NCBI GenBank assembly: GCA_947652605.1
Contig: OX393578.1
Coordinates: forward strand, 34,105,470 to 34,169,469
Reading direction: 5' to 3'
Source of the DNA: Elmis aenea
Lineage: Eukaryota; Arthropoda; Insecta; Coleoptera; Elmidae
DNA length: 64,000 nucleotides
Positions within the stretch are counted from its first letter, which is position 1, and each line of letters begins with the position of its first letter. Made by a program: the position numbers and the translations under genes. The notes beneath the pieces are model-generated. The model ran no database searches, was not told the origin of the DNA, and worked only from the letters and a program-made list of their open reading frames with translations. Positions 13,046-23,028 of the stretch are shown in pieces.

Positions 13046-13363
13046 TACAGGGTGTTGACTGAGAGTATCGTACATAGGATTTTTCTGTTATAGGAACCCT
13101 TAGTTTAAGATGCATATCGTTAAGTTGCATAAATTCCATACAAAACTATAGGAAACCAGACTACTACGATATTTTTAAAATTTTCTCAAAGGGCGGAAAT
13201 GCTAACCAAATTGAAAATGTAAGTGAAGAAATCTTACGTGGTTTTTGATTCTGAACAATTTTAATATTTACACTTTTGTCGTAAAATAATCAGGGGAGTC
13301 TAATTTGCTATAAAATTTTGCATGATAAAGTCCTATGTACGATACTCTCAGTCAACACCCTAT
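13046..13363. mobile_element. palindromic MITE, CAGGGTGTTGACTG ends
   Basis: The left end TACAGGGTGTTGACTGAGAG is mirrored at the right by CTCTCAGTCAACACCCTA. Both ends also share the GTATCGTACATAGGA word. It is about 318 bp with no ORF. Confidence 0.75.
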
Positions 13364-13676
13364 ATATTAATATAATCTAAACTTTCCATAAAAAATACCA
13401 AAATGCTACATAAAAATAAAAATGCTGTATGAAAAAATTGTGCAAGTTATGTGTTTATCAATTGCCACTCTGCTTAACACAGCATTAAAAATAAAACTTT
13501 TACTAACCTCTAATCCTAACTTAATTCTCTTTACCAGCGCTTCTAAACCTTTAAAATATCTCGTACCATAAAGAGAAAAGGTCGAACATTTTGTTGCCAC
13601 CGTCATATACAAAAATATTTATTTCGCTAGTTGGGTAAACTATGCTTATCGCGGACCAGCGTGGCTGTCATATATC

Positions 13677-15012
13677 TACAGGGTGTAAATGAAGTGTGGT
13701 ACACCCCCTTTTCTTAAATTTAGTTTTGATTTTAGGTAAATGAAATTTTAGACATGATATGTGCAAAAAAACCGGGCTTTTTGAGCACATGCAAACAATT
13801 GTTTCACTTCCGGTTTCGCCGGAAATGACCTCAACTTTGTTACTTTAAATAGAACACCCTGTATATTTTTACATTTTTGGGAAGAGGAATCGATTTTGGA
13901 TTCAACTGCACTATTTTGGTTAATTTTCATAATCTCAAATAATTTTTGAAACGAAATTTAATTTTTTATTAAGTGTGCCGTGACCTGCATAAATTAAATT
14001 TTAATTTGTCAACAATTGTCCAAAAAACGTTTTTGTAAATTTTAATTGACATTTAGATTACTTTAATCGGCTTTGAAGGTTGCAAAATCGGTTTTTTGAC
14101 AAAAAGTCAATTTTTTAAAATTGGAACTATGGTGGTACAAGCGGTAATTTAAATGGAGCATCTTCTAACGAATCCATCGATACCAATAACTTGTATTTTT
14201 ATTAAGAGTCTGCTTCAAAAACTACAAATTATTGTAAAGATTTATTAAGAGATCCTGTTAATCGAAGTACACTGTGCATACCTGCCACAAAACTAATCAT
14301 TCAAAACAAAAACAAAGGTGTTATGGGAGATCGCTGTGGAAACAAACAAATGCTTGTTTACGTGTTTGTATGTCATTGCGGTGGAAGAAAAATTATTACA
14401 CAGTCATTAAATTAAAACATATTACTAATTTAAATCTCTTAAAATCTCCACAATAATTTGAGGTTTTTGAAGCAGACTCTTGATAAAAATACAAGTTATT
14501 GGTATCGATCGATTCGTTCAAAAATGCTCCATTTAAATAACCGCTAGTTCTAGTACCACCATAGTTCCATTTAAAAAAATTAACTTTTTGTCAAAAAACC
14601 GATTCCGCAACCTTCAAAGCCGATTAAAGTAATCTAAATGTCAATTAAAATGTACAAAAACGTTTTTTGGACAATTGTTGACATAATAAAATTTAATTTA
14701 TGCAAGTCACGGCACACCTATTAAATAATTTAATTTTGGTTCAAAAATTATTTGAGGTTATAAAAATTAACCAAAACAGTGCACTTGCATCCAAAATCGC
14801 TTCCTCTTTCCATAAATGTAAAAATATACAGGGTGTTCCCTTTAAAGTAACAAAGTTGAGGTAATTTCCGGCGAAACCGGAAGTGAAACAATTGTGTGCA
14901 TGTGCTCAAAAAACCCGTTTTTTTTGCACATATTTTATGTTTAAAATTTCATCAATCTAAAATCAAAACTAAAGAAAAAAGGGGGTGTACCACACTTCAT
15001 TTACACGCGGTA
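13677..15012. mobile_element. family A palindromic element, copy 1
   Basis: The ends read TACAGGGTGTAAATGAAGTG and its inverse (..CACTTCATTTACACGCGGTA). The arms are about 490 bp each (13677-14170, 14511-15012). A second, inner palindrome in the loop centres on GCAGACTCTTRATAAAAATAC (14200-14480). Arms contain CCGGTTTCGCCGGAAATGACC, which is itself palindromic. The 60-aa frame at 13748-13930 is an arm in translation, not a gene. Other copies: 42808-43338, 47110-47146 and 60645-61458. Confidence 0.8.
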
Positions 15013-15154
15013 TAAACGCTGTCTTGACTTGTTAGCGTTTGTGCGTAAAAATATTTAAAAAAGATGGAAATCCACTATACGCTTATGGGTTATGGCCTTA
15101 AGGCCCAAGAATGCTTATGGCCTACATTTATTTAATTCTATGTATTAAAAAATC

Positions 15155-15240
15155 TTTAACCAACCCTTCACCTGACTCTTTATTGCTGACCAAGTAGATG
15201 AGGGTCAGGTTAAAGGTCGGTTAAAGCTTTTTTTATTTGT
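15155..15240. repeat. GGGTCAGGTTAAAGG inverted repeat pair
   Basis: Two mirrored 30-bp words (TTAACCAACCYTTCACCTGAC and inverse) flank a short TTTATTGCTGACC loop. The same arrangement recurs at 42315-42430, so this is a dispersed repeat. Confidence 0.5.
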
Positions 15241-15375
15241 AATTTTTAATAGTAGATTATCTACTACAAACCTTTAGGAATAGTTTTAAGCGCATACGCT
15301 TACATGTGAAGACAGCGTTTATATATGACAACCACGCTGCGCTGGTCCCCGATAAGCATAGTTTACCTTAGTTGT

Positions 15376-15670
15376 TATGAATGAGCAATCTTGCGTAACG
15401 TTTCTAGTACATTATATTTCGCGTACCTATCACCTAAATACTTCTTTCCAAAGTACCCACGGTTGACAACCGCTCCTCTTTACTGATCTAAACAGAGTGC
15501 CCATAGCAGTGTTTAGTTGATTAGTAGTAATGACTAAAAGTTGGGCCAATAGTAAGGAACATGGAAATAAAAATATATTATACAGCGTGTTAGTTTTTCA
15601 AACGCATTTTATTACTTCATATAGCATTCGGTTATATTAAATTTTTGTATTGCTAAATAGCATAATATAG
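15376..15670. other. spacer before the hAT stack
   Basis: Nothing recognised. Confidence 0.3.
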
Positions 15671-15997
15671 CTTTTTAGCCGGGCCGGCGCAAGAGTATCC
15701 GACGCCTCAAGGCGGACCTCAGGCAAAGAAATTTGGGCGCCCCATATCTACATTATCGTGTAATATATTTTTGGAGATTTACCCAAAAATAACACTACTA
15801 TTATCTATAAATTTATAAATATTTTTTTATTAATTAACAGTAATACATTTGAACATACATATTCGTATGTGATTATTTTTAATACTTTTATGTCTGTAAT
15901 ACAAAACTTATGAAACATTTGTCAGGCTTTTGCCTGAGGGAAGTTGTGAATTAATTCATTTATATCGATTGTAGTTGCAATTTCATGCTCTCTATAG

Positions 15998-16185
15998 CTA
16001 AATTATTCCTAGACAAATGAGTCGTCCCCGATACATCGTATAGCGAGCGTACGTTTCAGTAAGTTTTAATTTAAAAAAACTTTTTTCTGAACTTGCTACC
16101 GATACTGACAATGTCGCAAACATTCTCAGAACAATAAACATATTTGGAATATTACATTTTAAATAATTTTTACGTCTATCTAAAA
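15998..16185 (-). pseudogene. hAT 1 transposase C-terminal dimerisation domain, remnant
   Basis: The minus-strand product contains MFIVLRMFATLSVSVASSEK followed by SFFKLKLTETYARYTM. This matches the hAT C-terminal dimerisation signature (..TLPVSVASAERSFSKLKLIK..). The open frame is cut where hAT element 2 begins (16186). The rest of the transposase is not recognisable. Confidence 0.7.
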
Positions 16186-16282
16186 CAGGGGTCTCAAAGT
16201 CAAATGTTACTACGGGCAAGCAAATTAGATGTGAGTGAGAACCTTTTTTTTTTAGCTCACAGCCTCTCTTTTTTCAGTTTTT

Positions 16283-16500
16283 AAAGTTACTTTTCCGACG
16301 ACCACTATGTAAAGCGAGTCATTTCGCACGACTTACTACTACTGAAAATGACAAATTGCGCATGACACCGGAAATTGTGTGCAAAGTGCACTTTGCGTGT
16401 GTAAAGTGACGATTTCCGCTACATTACACACGCTAAACGCGCTGTCAAGTTAACGTGAAGAAAATCTAACCTCAAAATATCTACACAATTGTCAAGTGAG
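16283..16500. repeat. left arm of the long inverted repeat flanking the YR gene
   Basis: Starts AAAGTTACTTTTCCGACGACC and runs through ACTATGTAAAGCGAGT, GACAAATTGCGCATGACAC, GGAAATTGTGTGCAAAGTGC and TAAACGCGCTGTCAAG to TCTAACCTCA. The inverse, nearly base for base, is at 18541-18746. It ends about 150 bp before the YR start codon. Confidence 0.8.
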
Positions 16501-16651
16501 ATTGTCATTTGCAAAATATAATAAGAACTTTATCTCAGCAAACCAACGTTAACAACTTTTGTAAATTGATAAATTATAGAAAAGTAAAATGGTAAAAGGT
16601 ATTAATTAATTTAATTTGAAGATTTGTTCAGTATTACAATAAACAATTATT

Positions 16652-17803
16652 ATGGAAGTAGACGATGAAAATATAAATTCAACTCCTCCGAATGTTAAAC
16701 AAATGGCCATGTCATCAATGGAATCTTTACTACCAGCTACATCAAAAAAAAGATATGATATTGCATACAAAAATTTTATTGATTGGAAGCAAAGCAATAA
16801 TGCAAATTCTTTTTCCGAAAATATCCTTTTGGGCTATTTTGGTGAGATCTCAAAAAAATATAAATCAAGCACTTTATGGTCTTTGTACTCAATGTTGAGA
16901 GCAACGATCTTAATAAAACATGATATAAACATTGCTAACTATTGCAAGTTAAAAGCGTTTTTAAAAAGACAAGCGGATGGATATGTGGCTAAAAAGTCGA
17001 GAGCATTGAATTCGGAAGAAATTAAACAATTTATTGACACAGCTCCTGATGAAGTTTATTTGTTGACAAAGGTAATTGTAATGTGTGCACACAAATATAT
17101 CATATATTAATTTTAATTCTGAATAGGTGGCCTTAGTTTTCGGAATAAGCGGAGCTTTAAGAAGGACTGAACTCTGCAATATTAAACTTCATGATCTGAA
17201 TGATTTAAATTCCACTTTATTAGTTAAAGTCCCTGTTACTAAAACCAAAACTTCCCGAATTTTTACGATAACGGGACATTTTTACGAAATATACAAAAAT
17301 ACGCACGCCTTCGTCCAAAACAGTTGACCAATCAAAATCAGCGTTTCTTTGTTAAGTATCAAAAAGGAAAATGTTTTTCGCAATATGTAGGTATTAATAA
17401 ATTTAGTAATATGGCAAAAGAAATTGCAAAGTACTTAAAATTACCACATGCAGAAAAATATACAGGCCATTCATTCAGACGGTCTTCGGCCACCATTCTT
17501 GTGGATTCTGGTGGAGATATTTTGACATTAAAACGCCACGGTGGTTGGAAGTCTAGCACCGTGGCTGAAGGATATATAAATGAATCCATTAATCAAAAAA
17601 TTGAAGTTTCTAAAAAAATTGTAAGGTCTGTAGAAATGGCATCAACATCGTCAAGTATTGAAACTGAAGCTCCAATAACAGAACAAAATGCCCCACAACT
17701 TGACATCCCACAACTTCGAGAAGTTTTACGTGATAATTCAAATAATCCCATAGTACTACAAAACTGTTCGCATTTTACTATTAATTACATTACGAAGAAT
17801 TAA
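16652..17803 (+). pseudogene. tyrosine recombinase (Crypton-like YR), one frameshift
   Basis: Exon 1 is 16652-17071; a 55-bp intron (17072-17126, GTAATT..AATAG) leads to exon 2, 17127-17803; total about 365 aa. The N-terminal half is a core-binding-like region (YKNFIDWKQSN..). The second half is a phage-integrase-type catalytic domain: box I Arg in GALRRTEL (17160), HxxR in GHSFRR (17468), HGGW (17537) and the nucleophile Tyr in AEGY (17573). All catalytic residues are present. YR transposons (Cryptons) cut and rejoin DNA through a Tyr-DNA link. The frame breaks once, in the A-run at 17295-17299, where one base appears missing; the frame resumes at 17300. Thus it is either a recent pseudogene or a base-call error. 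Similar genes are frequent in insects as uncharacterised YR proteins; the Crypton assignment is by domain layout only. Confidence 0.75.
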
Positions 17804-18048
17804 ATATGTTTCATTTTACTATTAATTACGATAACGTAAGTTAAGCAGTGGCTGAACATTTACGCTACTAATCGGTTGTACTATAAAAGTTTTAAATAAA
17901 TACAACTCTAACCAATATGTTTCATTTTACTATTAATTACATTACGAAGAATTAAATATGTTTATGTGGCCTAACTTAAGCAGTGTCTGTACATTTACGC
18001 TACTAGTCGGTTGTACTATAAAAGTTTTAAATAAATACAACTCTAACC
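17771..18048 (+). repeat. duplicated 3' end and poly(A) region of the YR gene
   Basis: The last codons and stop (CATTTTACTATTAATTACAT..) recur at 17812 and 17923. The following 3'UTR with TTTAAATAAATACAACTCTA recurs at about 17891 and 18026, giving two AATAAA signals (17895, 18030). It reads as a tandem duplication of about 110-150 bp. Confidence 0.75.
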
Positions 18049-18146
18049 TCACAAGTGTCAAGTGTCACCAACGTCAAAAAAATGTTATTTTCACAACTTT
18101 TTTGCAGAATTAATGATTTTGTCTGTGGTCGTCGGAAAAGCATAGT

Positions 18147-18263
18147 GTACAACACGTGCTGAATTAAATATTTCACACTCGTATGACTGAGCCACTCGCC
18201 TGACGGCTCGTGGCTCAACTGTCATACTCGTGTGAAATATTCAACTTTCAGCACTAGTTGTAC
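18147..18263. repeat. 117-bp near-perfect hairpin
   Basis: GTACAACACGTGCTGAA... at the left is mirrored by ..TTCAGCACTAGTTGTAC at the right, with ATATTTCACACTCGTATGAC and its inverse in between and a loop around GAGCCACTCGCCTGACGGC. It is just inside the right end of hAT element 2. Confidence 0.7.
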
Positions 18264-18391
18264 AATATACTATTAGTATAGTAGTGGTAGCGACGCGACG
18301 GAATGTATTCCACACTTGTGGAGGTTGCAGACCGCCCATATATATAATAAGACCGCCAGTTTGCGACCCCTGATTTAAAAGGACATGTATT

Positions 18392-18850
18392 AAAATAGTT
18401 ATTTATGTATGTCTCGGCCAGCAAACCAGACGCGGCCGAAAAAGTACGTTTTGGCCGAGGTGCATATTACATTTTTTGGGCGATAGAATTAAAAACAATT
18501 TAAATTTTTAGTATTTTTCAAAAATATAGGTTAGAAACATTTTTTTGACGTTAGTGACACTTGATACTTGTGAGGTTAGATTTGCTTGACAGCGCGTTTA
18601 GCGTGTGTAAAGTAGCGGAAATTGTGTGCAAAGTGCATTTTGCACACAATTTCCAGTGTCATGCGCAATTTGTCATTTTCAGTCGTAGTAAGTCGTGCGA
18701 AATTACTCGCTTTACATAGTGGTCGTCGGAAAAGTTACTTTTTAGGCCGTTGCTAAGGATAACGCCGGTAATGCAGTACTTTATGGCTGCTAACGCGTCC
18801 GTCAAACAGCTGTTTCTAGTACGATCGCACAAAAAAGTATTTTTTTGGAA
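18392..18850. mobile_element. family F element, copy 1, overlapping the right YR inverted repeat
   Basis: It shares ordered blocks with 30064-30530 in the opposite orientation: AAAATAGTTATTTATGTA, AGCAAACCAGACGCGGCCG, TTTAAATTTTTAGTATT, TTGCTAAGGATA, and CGTCAAACAG..CGATCGCACAAAAAA. Between these blocks it carries the right arm of the inverted repeat that flanks the YR gene, so family F is probably a non-autonomous relative of the YR element. Confidence 0.55.
18541..18746. repeat. right arm of the long inverted repeat flanking the YR gene
   Basis: Inverse of 16283-16500, ending ..GGTCGTCGGAAAAGTTACTTT. It lies beyond the right end of hAT element 2 (18372), which complicates the simple picture of one element with two terminal repeats. 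Confidence 0.8.
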
Positions 18851-19096
18851 TTCGCCTTCCGTCAATAGCTCTCAATATATGTTTTAAATAATTTTACGTC
18901 AAACATTTTTTAAGTAGTTGTGCTGAAGTATTTTTTTAAATTCCTATATAGGTAGGGTTGCCAGAAATCCTGAATGTATAAAAAGAACAATTCAAATCAA
19001 AAAAGAGGACAAAAAGAGAACATTACGGAATTAATTAAAATACACATTTATTAAGGAAAAATTGCATAATTGTAGAAAAAATATATTATTCTTATA

Positions 19097-19737
19097 CAGC
19101 GTCATTCAAAAAGTCTGCAACAAATGGGAAAAATTTTTATTTTTGATTTCTCAGAAAATTTTATTCCTGATAAAAGTTGGTGCATGGTCTAAAACTAATT
19201 TTAAGATGAAAAAAAGTTCGATAATAAGTCAAAGGAGACTAGATTTCAGTGATTTTTGAAATATTCGCCAGAGTAAAGTAGAGTAAAATCGTTAAAATCT
19301 AGTGTCCTATGACAATTTATCAAACTTTTTTTTATCTTAAAACTAGTTTTAGACCATGCACAAATTTTTATAAAGTATAACATTTTCTGACAAATCGATA
19401 ATAAAAAACTTTTCCATTTCTTGCAGACTTTTTAAACGTTAAAATTTCTTAAAAAATAAAAATTGGAATTTGACCGTCAGAATTTAGCCTTATTTTGAGA
19501 TTCTAAATAACTTTTTCTTATAATTTTTTTTTTGTATCTCTTAAAATAAGGCCACTTTACTCTTGCAAATATTTCAAAAAACGCTAAAATCTAGTGTCTT
19601 ATGACTTTTTATCGAACTTTTATTCATCTTAAAATTAGTTTTATACCATGCACCAACTTTTATCAAGAATAAAATTTTATGTAAAATCAATAATAAAAAA
19701 GTTTTCTCATTTGTTGCAAACTTTTTGAATGACGCTG
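19097..19737. mobile_element. family S palindromic element, complete copy
   Basis: Ends CAGCGTCATTCAAAAAGTCT and inverse (..CTTTTTGAATGACGCTG). The interior repeats the words GGTGCATGGTCTAAAAC, CTAGATTTTAGCG and CAAGAGTAAAGTG in mirrored order. This is the best-preserved reference copy; relatives are at 22911, 26721, 40129, 44154, 52668 and 55789. The 65-aa frame at 19062-19259 is part of the arm. Confidence 0.8.
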
Positions 19738-20117
19738 ATTATTATTTCTAAACATACATAAATCAATAATATTATTTACTTATATATTCATAAATATAAT
19801 ATATATCACAAAAATAGTTCTTTGGTTGGAAAGATTACGTTCTAATAAACTAACATAGCATAAAGTATTCTTCTACCCAATAAAATCGCTTATTTAGTTT
19901 CCTTTCCATATTATTAATTGAATAAATTTATTAGAATCTTCTTTTTAATTAAATTTAAAAAAGTTAAATTATAGATGTTCATATTTTTTTGAGTTTAAAA
20001 CTTTCGTAAGAAAATCTTTATTATTTTTAATCTCATAATAAAAATTACTACAAGAACTATTTTTGTAATTATAAGTCACAGTTAACAATTTATTTAACTG
20101 TTGATACATTCTAATTC

Positions 20118-20374
20118 AACCTATTCCGTGCATTGTGGCCCGATCATTGAAAAAATTGTTTCAACGTTGGCATTATGAGCCAGAATCGCAAAAAATATTT
20201 GCACAAATTTAACAATTCTGAATGGAAATCAGTATTATTTGAATGCCACTTCAAATTTGTGCTCATTATTTTAAATTTTGGATTTTCAAAATTTCTCTTG
20301 CAAAACTGTATTAAATTAGAAAATTGATCTAAACATTTTATGTCATCAATATTATTATTAAGATTTGTGTTCAT
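20118..20374 (-). pseudogene. hAT 3 transposase C-terminal remnant
   Basis: The minus strand reads ..LLNLCKYFLRFWLIMPTLKQ; in the neighbouring frame the last part reads ILAHNANVETIFSMI, which resembles the hAT C-terminal segment (..HGNAAVERVFS..). A frameshift separates the two readings, so it is dead. Confidence 0.5.
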
Positions 20375-21219
20375 AAATGATTTAATTTTACACGTCTTCC
20401 CACTTAGGAATGTTCGACGACATCCACTTGAAAAAATTTATCCTTTAAATTGTTGAGTCAATGATAAAATCTTCTGATTTTTGATAGCAACAAATATCAT
20501 TATTATTGAAATTACTTCAATCTGGTTCATAACCATTTTTAATTAAATTTTGGAGAATACTATGCTGTGCTCAAATGTTCAAATCCGTTGTTCAAAAATT
20601 ATAATTAACAATTCCAAAATATTTGTAGTTTCCAAAATTGAATTTGCTTCAATTACTAGAGCACTAAATAATGAGAGAGTTGACAGCTTTAAGTTTAAGT
20701 TCCAATATTAAATGAAATTTTCATTTTAAAAACGAGAAACCAAAAAAAGAGAACAAAAGTGAACATTTTTGCATGAAAAAAGAAAAAGAAAGATCAGAAT
20801 AAAAAAAGAGAACATGTTCTCTTTAAAAGAGATGTTCTGGCAACCCTATATAATATAGGTATTTCTAAAAGAAAACCAAATTTAAAAAAGTTGTAGGTAT
20901 CGTATATGCTTAAAGTTTTGATCAACACATGCAATTGCTTTATCAATCATTAAAAATAAAAGTCTACCTCAATTTTTGTTTAAAATCTGTTATGATATCA
21001 TCATCTGCTTCATACACAAACTGTTTTTTTATAAGTCGATTCTTTTTTTGTTAAAAATTAGGCATTACACCTTAGACTTCAGCGATGTTCCCGCATCCGT
21101 TAAATTTTTTTCAAATTCGTAATTTTTTATATATATTTTTTATGAGTAAGTTTGGCGCCCCCGTATCTTGGCGTCCCTAGACAATTGCCTAGAGTCGCTG
21201 TATGGTAAAACCGGTCCTG

Positions 21220-21634
21220 CGGTTTAGTAATATATGTAGCACTTGAATTTAATATGTTGCAGTGCCATATATAGCAATCGGATTTTTCTATGAAGCAAAC
21301 ATTCTCTTTTAATATCTAGAAACTTAACTTTCGTATCTGCAGTACACATGTAGTAAATTTGAAAAATCTTCTTATCGGTTCCTCTTGTACACAAAGAATA
21401 TCTATAACTGGTAAAACAAACTATCACTCTGTTGTTTTAATGATAGTTTGACAGAAATAATCAATATAATGACAAGCCTACTACTGAAAACAAAATAAAA
21501 GAAAAATTACTAATTTTTGCTATAATGTAAGGAAAATTAATTAATCGACCTCACATGATATATATTATTGGAATGAGGAAAAATTCTTTCTCGTGATGTC
21601 ACAGTCAACTATGGGTTCGAATTAAAAAAATACA
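21220..21634. other. spacer after the hAT stack
   Basis: Starts with the putative right duplication CGGTTTAG. No gene recognised. Confidence 0.3.
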
Positions 21635-21950
21635 ACTTTATGTCACAACACGAATTTTGTTTTTTTTTTTTAAATTGTCTACGCCACTGCCTTCTTATCA
21701 AAAAAGTGCCTCTAGAACGTCAAAATTATTTTTGTTTATTTTCATAAACAAGTGAGATATAGTCATAAAACGAAAAGTTGAAAAATCGAGTTATCGGCGA
21801 TAACTCGAAAACAAAAGATGATAACCAATTTTAGTTTCCATCATTAACTTTTCTTCAAAAAAGAGATCGAGGAACGAAGGTCCGTTTTTCCATACCTCTT
21901 ATAGTTACCGAAATTCCCTATGAAAACATCGAAATTTGCCCACCCTGTAC
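21635..21950. repeat. single right arm of the 62.6 kb palindromic family (family B)
   Basis: Nearly the same sequence as 63600-63868, including GCGATAACTCGAAAACAAAAG, AGAGATCGAGGA and the end GCCCACCCTGTAC. The left arm is missing. It also contains GTCTACGCCACTGC, which is present in the 62.6 kb copy, so that word belongs to the family. Confidence 0.75.
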
Positions 21951-22480
21951 ATTTCGGTGTCCGAGGTAAGTTGAATTTGAAAAATCGTTAAAATGCTTTA
22001 TTATTATGAATAATCTACAGTGAATAAGCACGTTCACCAAATAATCACAATTCCTGTAGCATATCACTTTAAAGTATGCACTTGATCAATCATTTGATTT
22101 TGTCCTAAAAATTATTTAGAATAATAGAGCTGTATGACGCGACACTTACTTATGCATATAATTATGTGAATAATATTCCTACCATTAAAGTTACTTTAAT
22201 TTTATATATTTAGAACCTCGCTTTCGGTGAAATGTCAACTTTTTTGTGATTTGCAAATTTAAAGATACATTAACATTAAAAACTTATTTATTTATATACA
22301 CATATACAGCATATGCATGACGTGGTATATTTTTGCAGAACAGATTCAAGTGAGATGAAATGCCGTCATAACACGAAAAGTTGGTCATTAATAAGCAGTA
22401 TAGTATAAAATTAGTATTAAATTGCCCTTAAATCACTAGACTACAAAATTTCTTAAATTTGCTGCAATTTTTTTGTTGTA
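21951..22480. other. AT-rich spacer
   Basis: Nothing recognised. Confidence 0.3.
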
Positions 22481-22488
22481 CTTTACAG

Positions 22489-22735
22489 CAGTGGTTCTTA
22501 ACCTTTAAGCAGTCGTGGCCCCCTTAATACCCTAAAATATTTTCGCGGCTCCCTAGTTTGTAGCAACAAAAATATTACGATTTATTTAAGAAGATATCTC
22601 TCCGATGGTTCGAGTAAAATAAGGAGCAAACAATATATATTTTTTTAAAGATTTCAATATTTTAAAAAGTAAAAACGTTTTATAAATTATTCGCGGTCCC
22701 CCAGAGGGCCGCCGCCCTCCTGTTAAGAATCGCTG
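22489..22735. mobile_element. hAT MITE, CAGTGGTTCTTAACC type, copy 1
   Basis: The left end CAGTGGTTCTTAACCTTT is mirrored by CTGTTAAGAATCGCTG. The flanks CTTTACAG (22481) and CTCTACAG (22736) match at 7 of 8. The interior (GATATCTCTCCGATGGTTCG) is shared with the copy at 45049. Confidence 0.8.
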
Positions 22736-22752
22736 CTCTACAGGATTTGGGT

Positions 22753-22900
22753 GTTATATAGGGTGTTTCATAGATCATCACCACCTCGATTATCTCGTTT
22801 GCTGTTTTAAACAACCCGAACAAACCTTATAATCGCGTATTATTGAATTGCCGAAAAAGTTACACACAATGGAGTAAAAATGTACCTACCTATTTAATAA
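22753..22900. repeat. AGGGTGTTTCATAGATC arm fragment
   Basis: Begins TATAGGGTGTTTCATAGATC, a terminus in the CAGGGTG style. No mirrored arm was found. Confidence 0.35.
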
Positions 22901-22910
22901 AATAATCATG

Positions 22911-23028
22911 TAGGGTCATTCAAAAAGTCTGTAACAAATGGAAAAGCTTTTTTTATTATCGTTTTCTCAGAAATTGATGTACGGCCTAAAATTAATTCTA
23001 AGATTTAAAAAAGTTCAATAAATATTTT
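22911..23028. repeat. family S fragment, left end
   Basis: AGGGTCATTCAAAAAGTCTG continues in S-family order to AAAAGTTCAATAAA, where the next element (23029) starts. Confidence 0.7.

Larger units (their letters stand above)
13631..15375. repeat. outer inverted repeat around the 13.7 kb palindrome
   Basis: 13631-13676 (GGGTAAACTATGCTTATCG..GACCAGCGTGG) is the inverse of about 15327-15375. So the family-A palindrome sits in the loop of an older inverted repeat. Short inverted words (GCTGTCTTGAC / GAAGACAGCG) near 15025 and 15310 pair in the same way. Confidence 0.55.
16186..18372. mobile_element. hAT element 2, ends only, enclosing the recombinase gene
   Basis: The left end CAGGGGTCTCAAAGTC and right end GTTTGCGACCCCTG are hAT-type inverted termini. 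The 8-bp flanks ATCTAAAA (16178) and ATTTAAAA (18373) match at 7 of 8. It interrupts the hAT 1 transposase remnant. No hAT transposase is inside; instead it holds the YR gene. Only about 75 bp at each end look like hAT sequence. Confidence 0.5.
18953..20848. mobile_element. hAT element 3 (TAGGGTTGCCAGAA ends)
   Basis: TAGGGTTGCCAGAA at the left is mirrored by GTTCTGGCAACCCTA at the right. AGAGAAC-type words lie under both ends. A hAT transposase remnant (20118-20374, minus) and an S-family palindrome (19097-19737) are inside. No clean 8-bp duplication was found. Confidence 0.65.
15679..21219. mobile_element. hAT element 1, outermost of a nested stack
   Basis: The left end CCGGGCCGGCGCAAGAG and the right end ..TAAAACCGGTCCTG fit the CAGGGCCGG termini common in hAT transposons with GGCGCCCC subterminal words (15739, 21153). 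The flanks CTTTTTAG (15671) and CGGTTTAG (21220) match at 6 of 8 positions, consistent with a decayed 8-bp duplication. Inside lie a transposase remnant (15998-16185, minus) and at least three later insertions. Confidence 0.55.

Noticed and set aside
13748..13930. Open frames resembling each other at 13748, 60539 and 61181
   Set aside because: All lie in arms of family A palindromes.
21610..21625. GGGTTCGAATTAA, reminiscent of a tRNA T-arm
   Set aside because: No other tRNA arms in the neighbourhood.
22601..22615. GATGGTTCGAGT, reminiscent of a tRNA T-arm
   Set aside because: It lies inside a hAT MITE (both copies have it) and no acceptor or anticodon arms can be formed.
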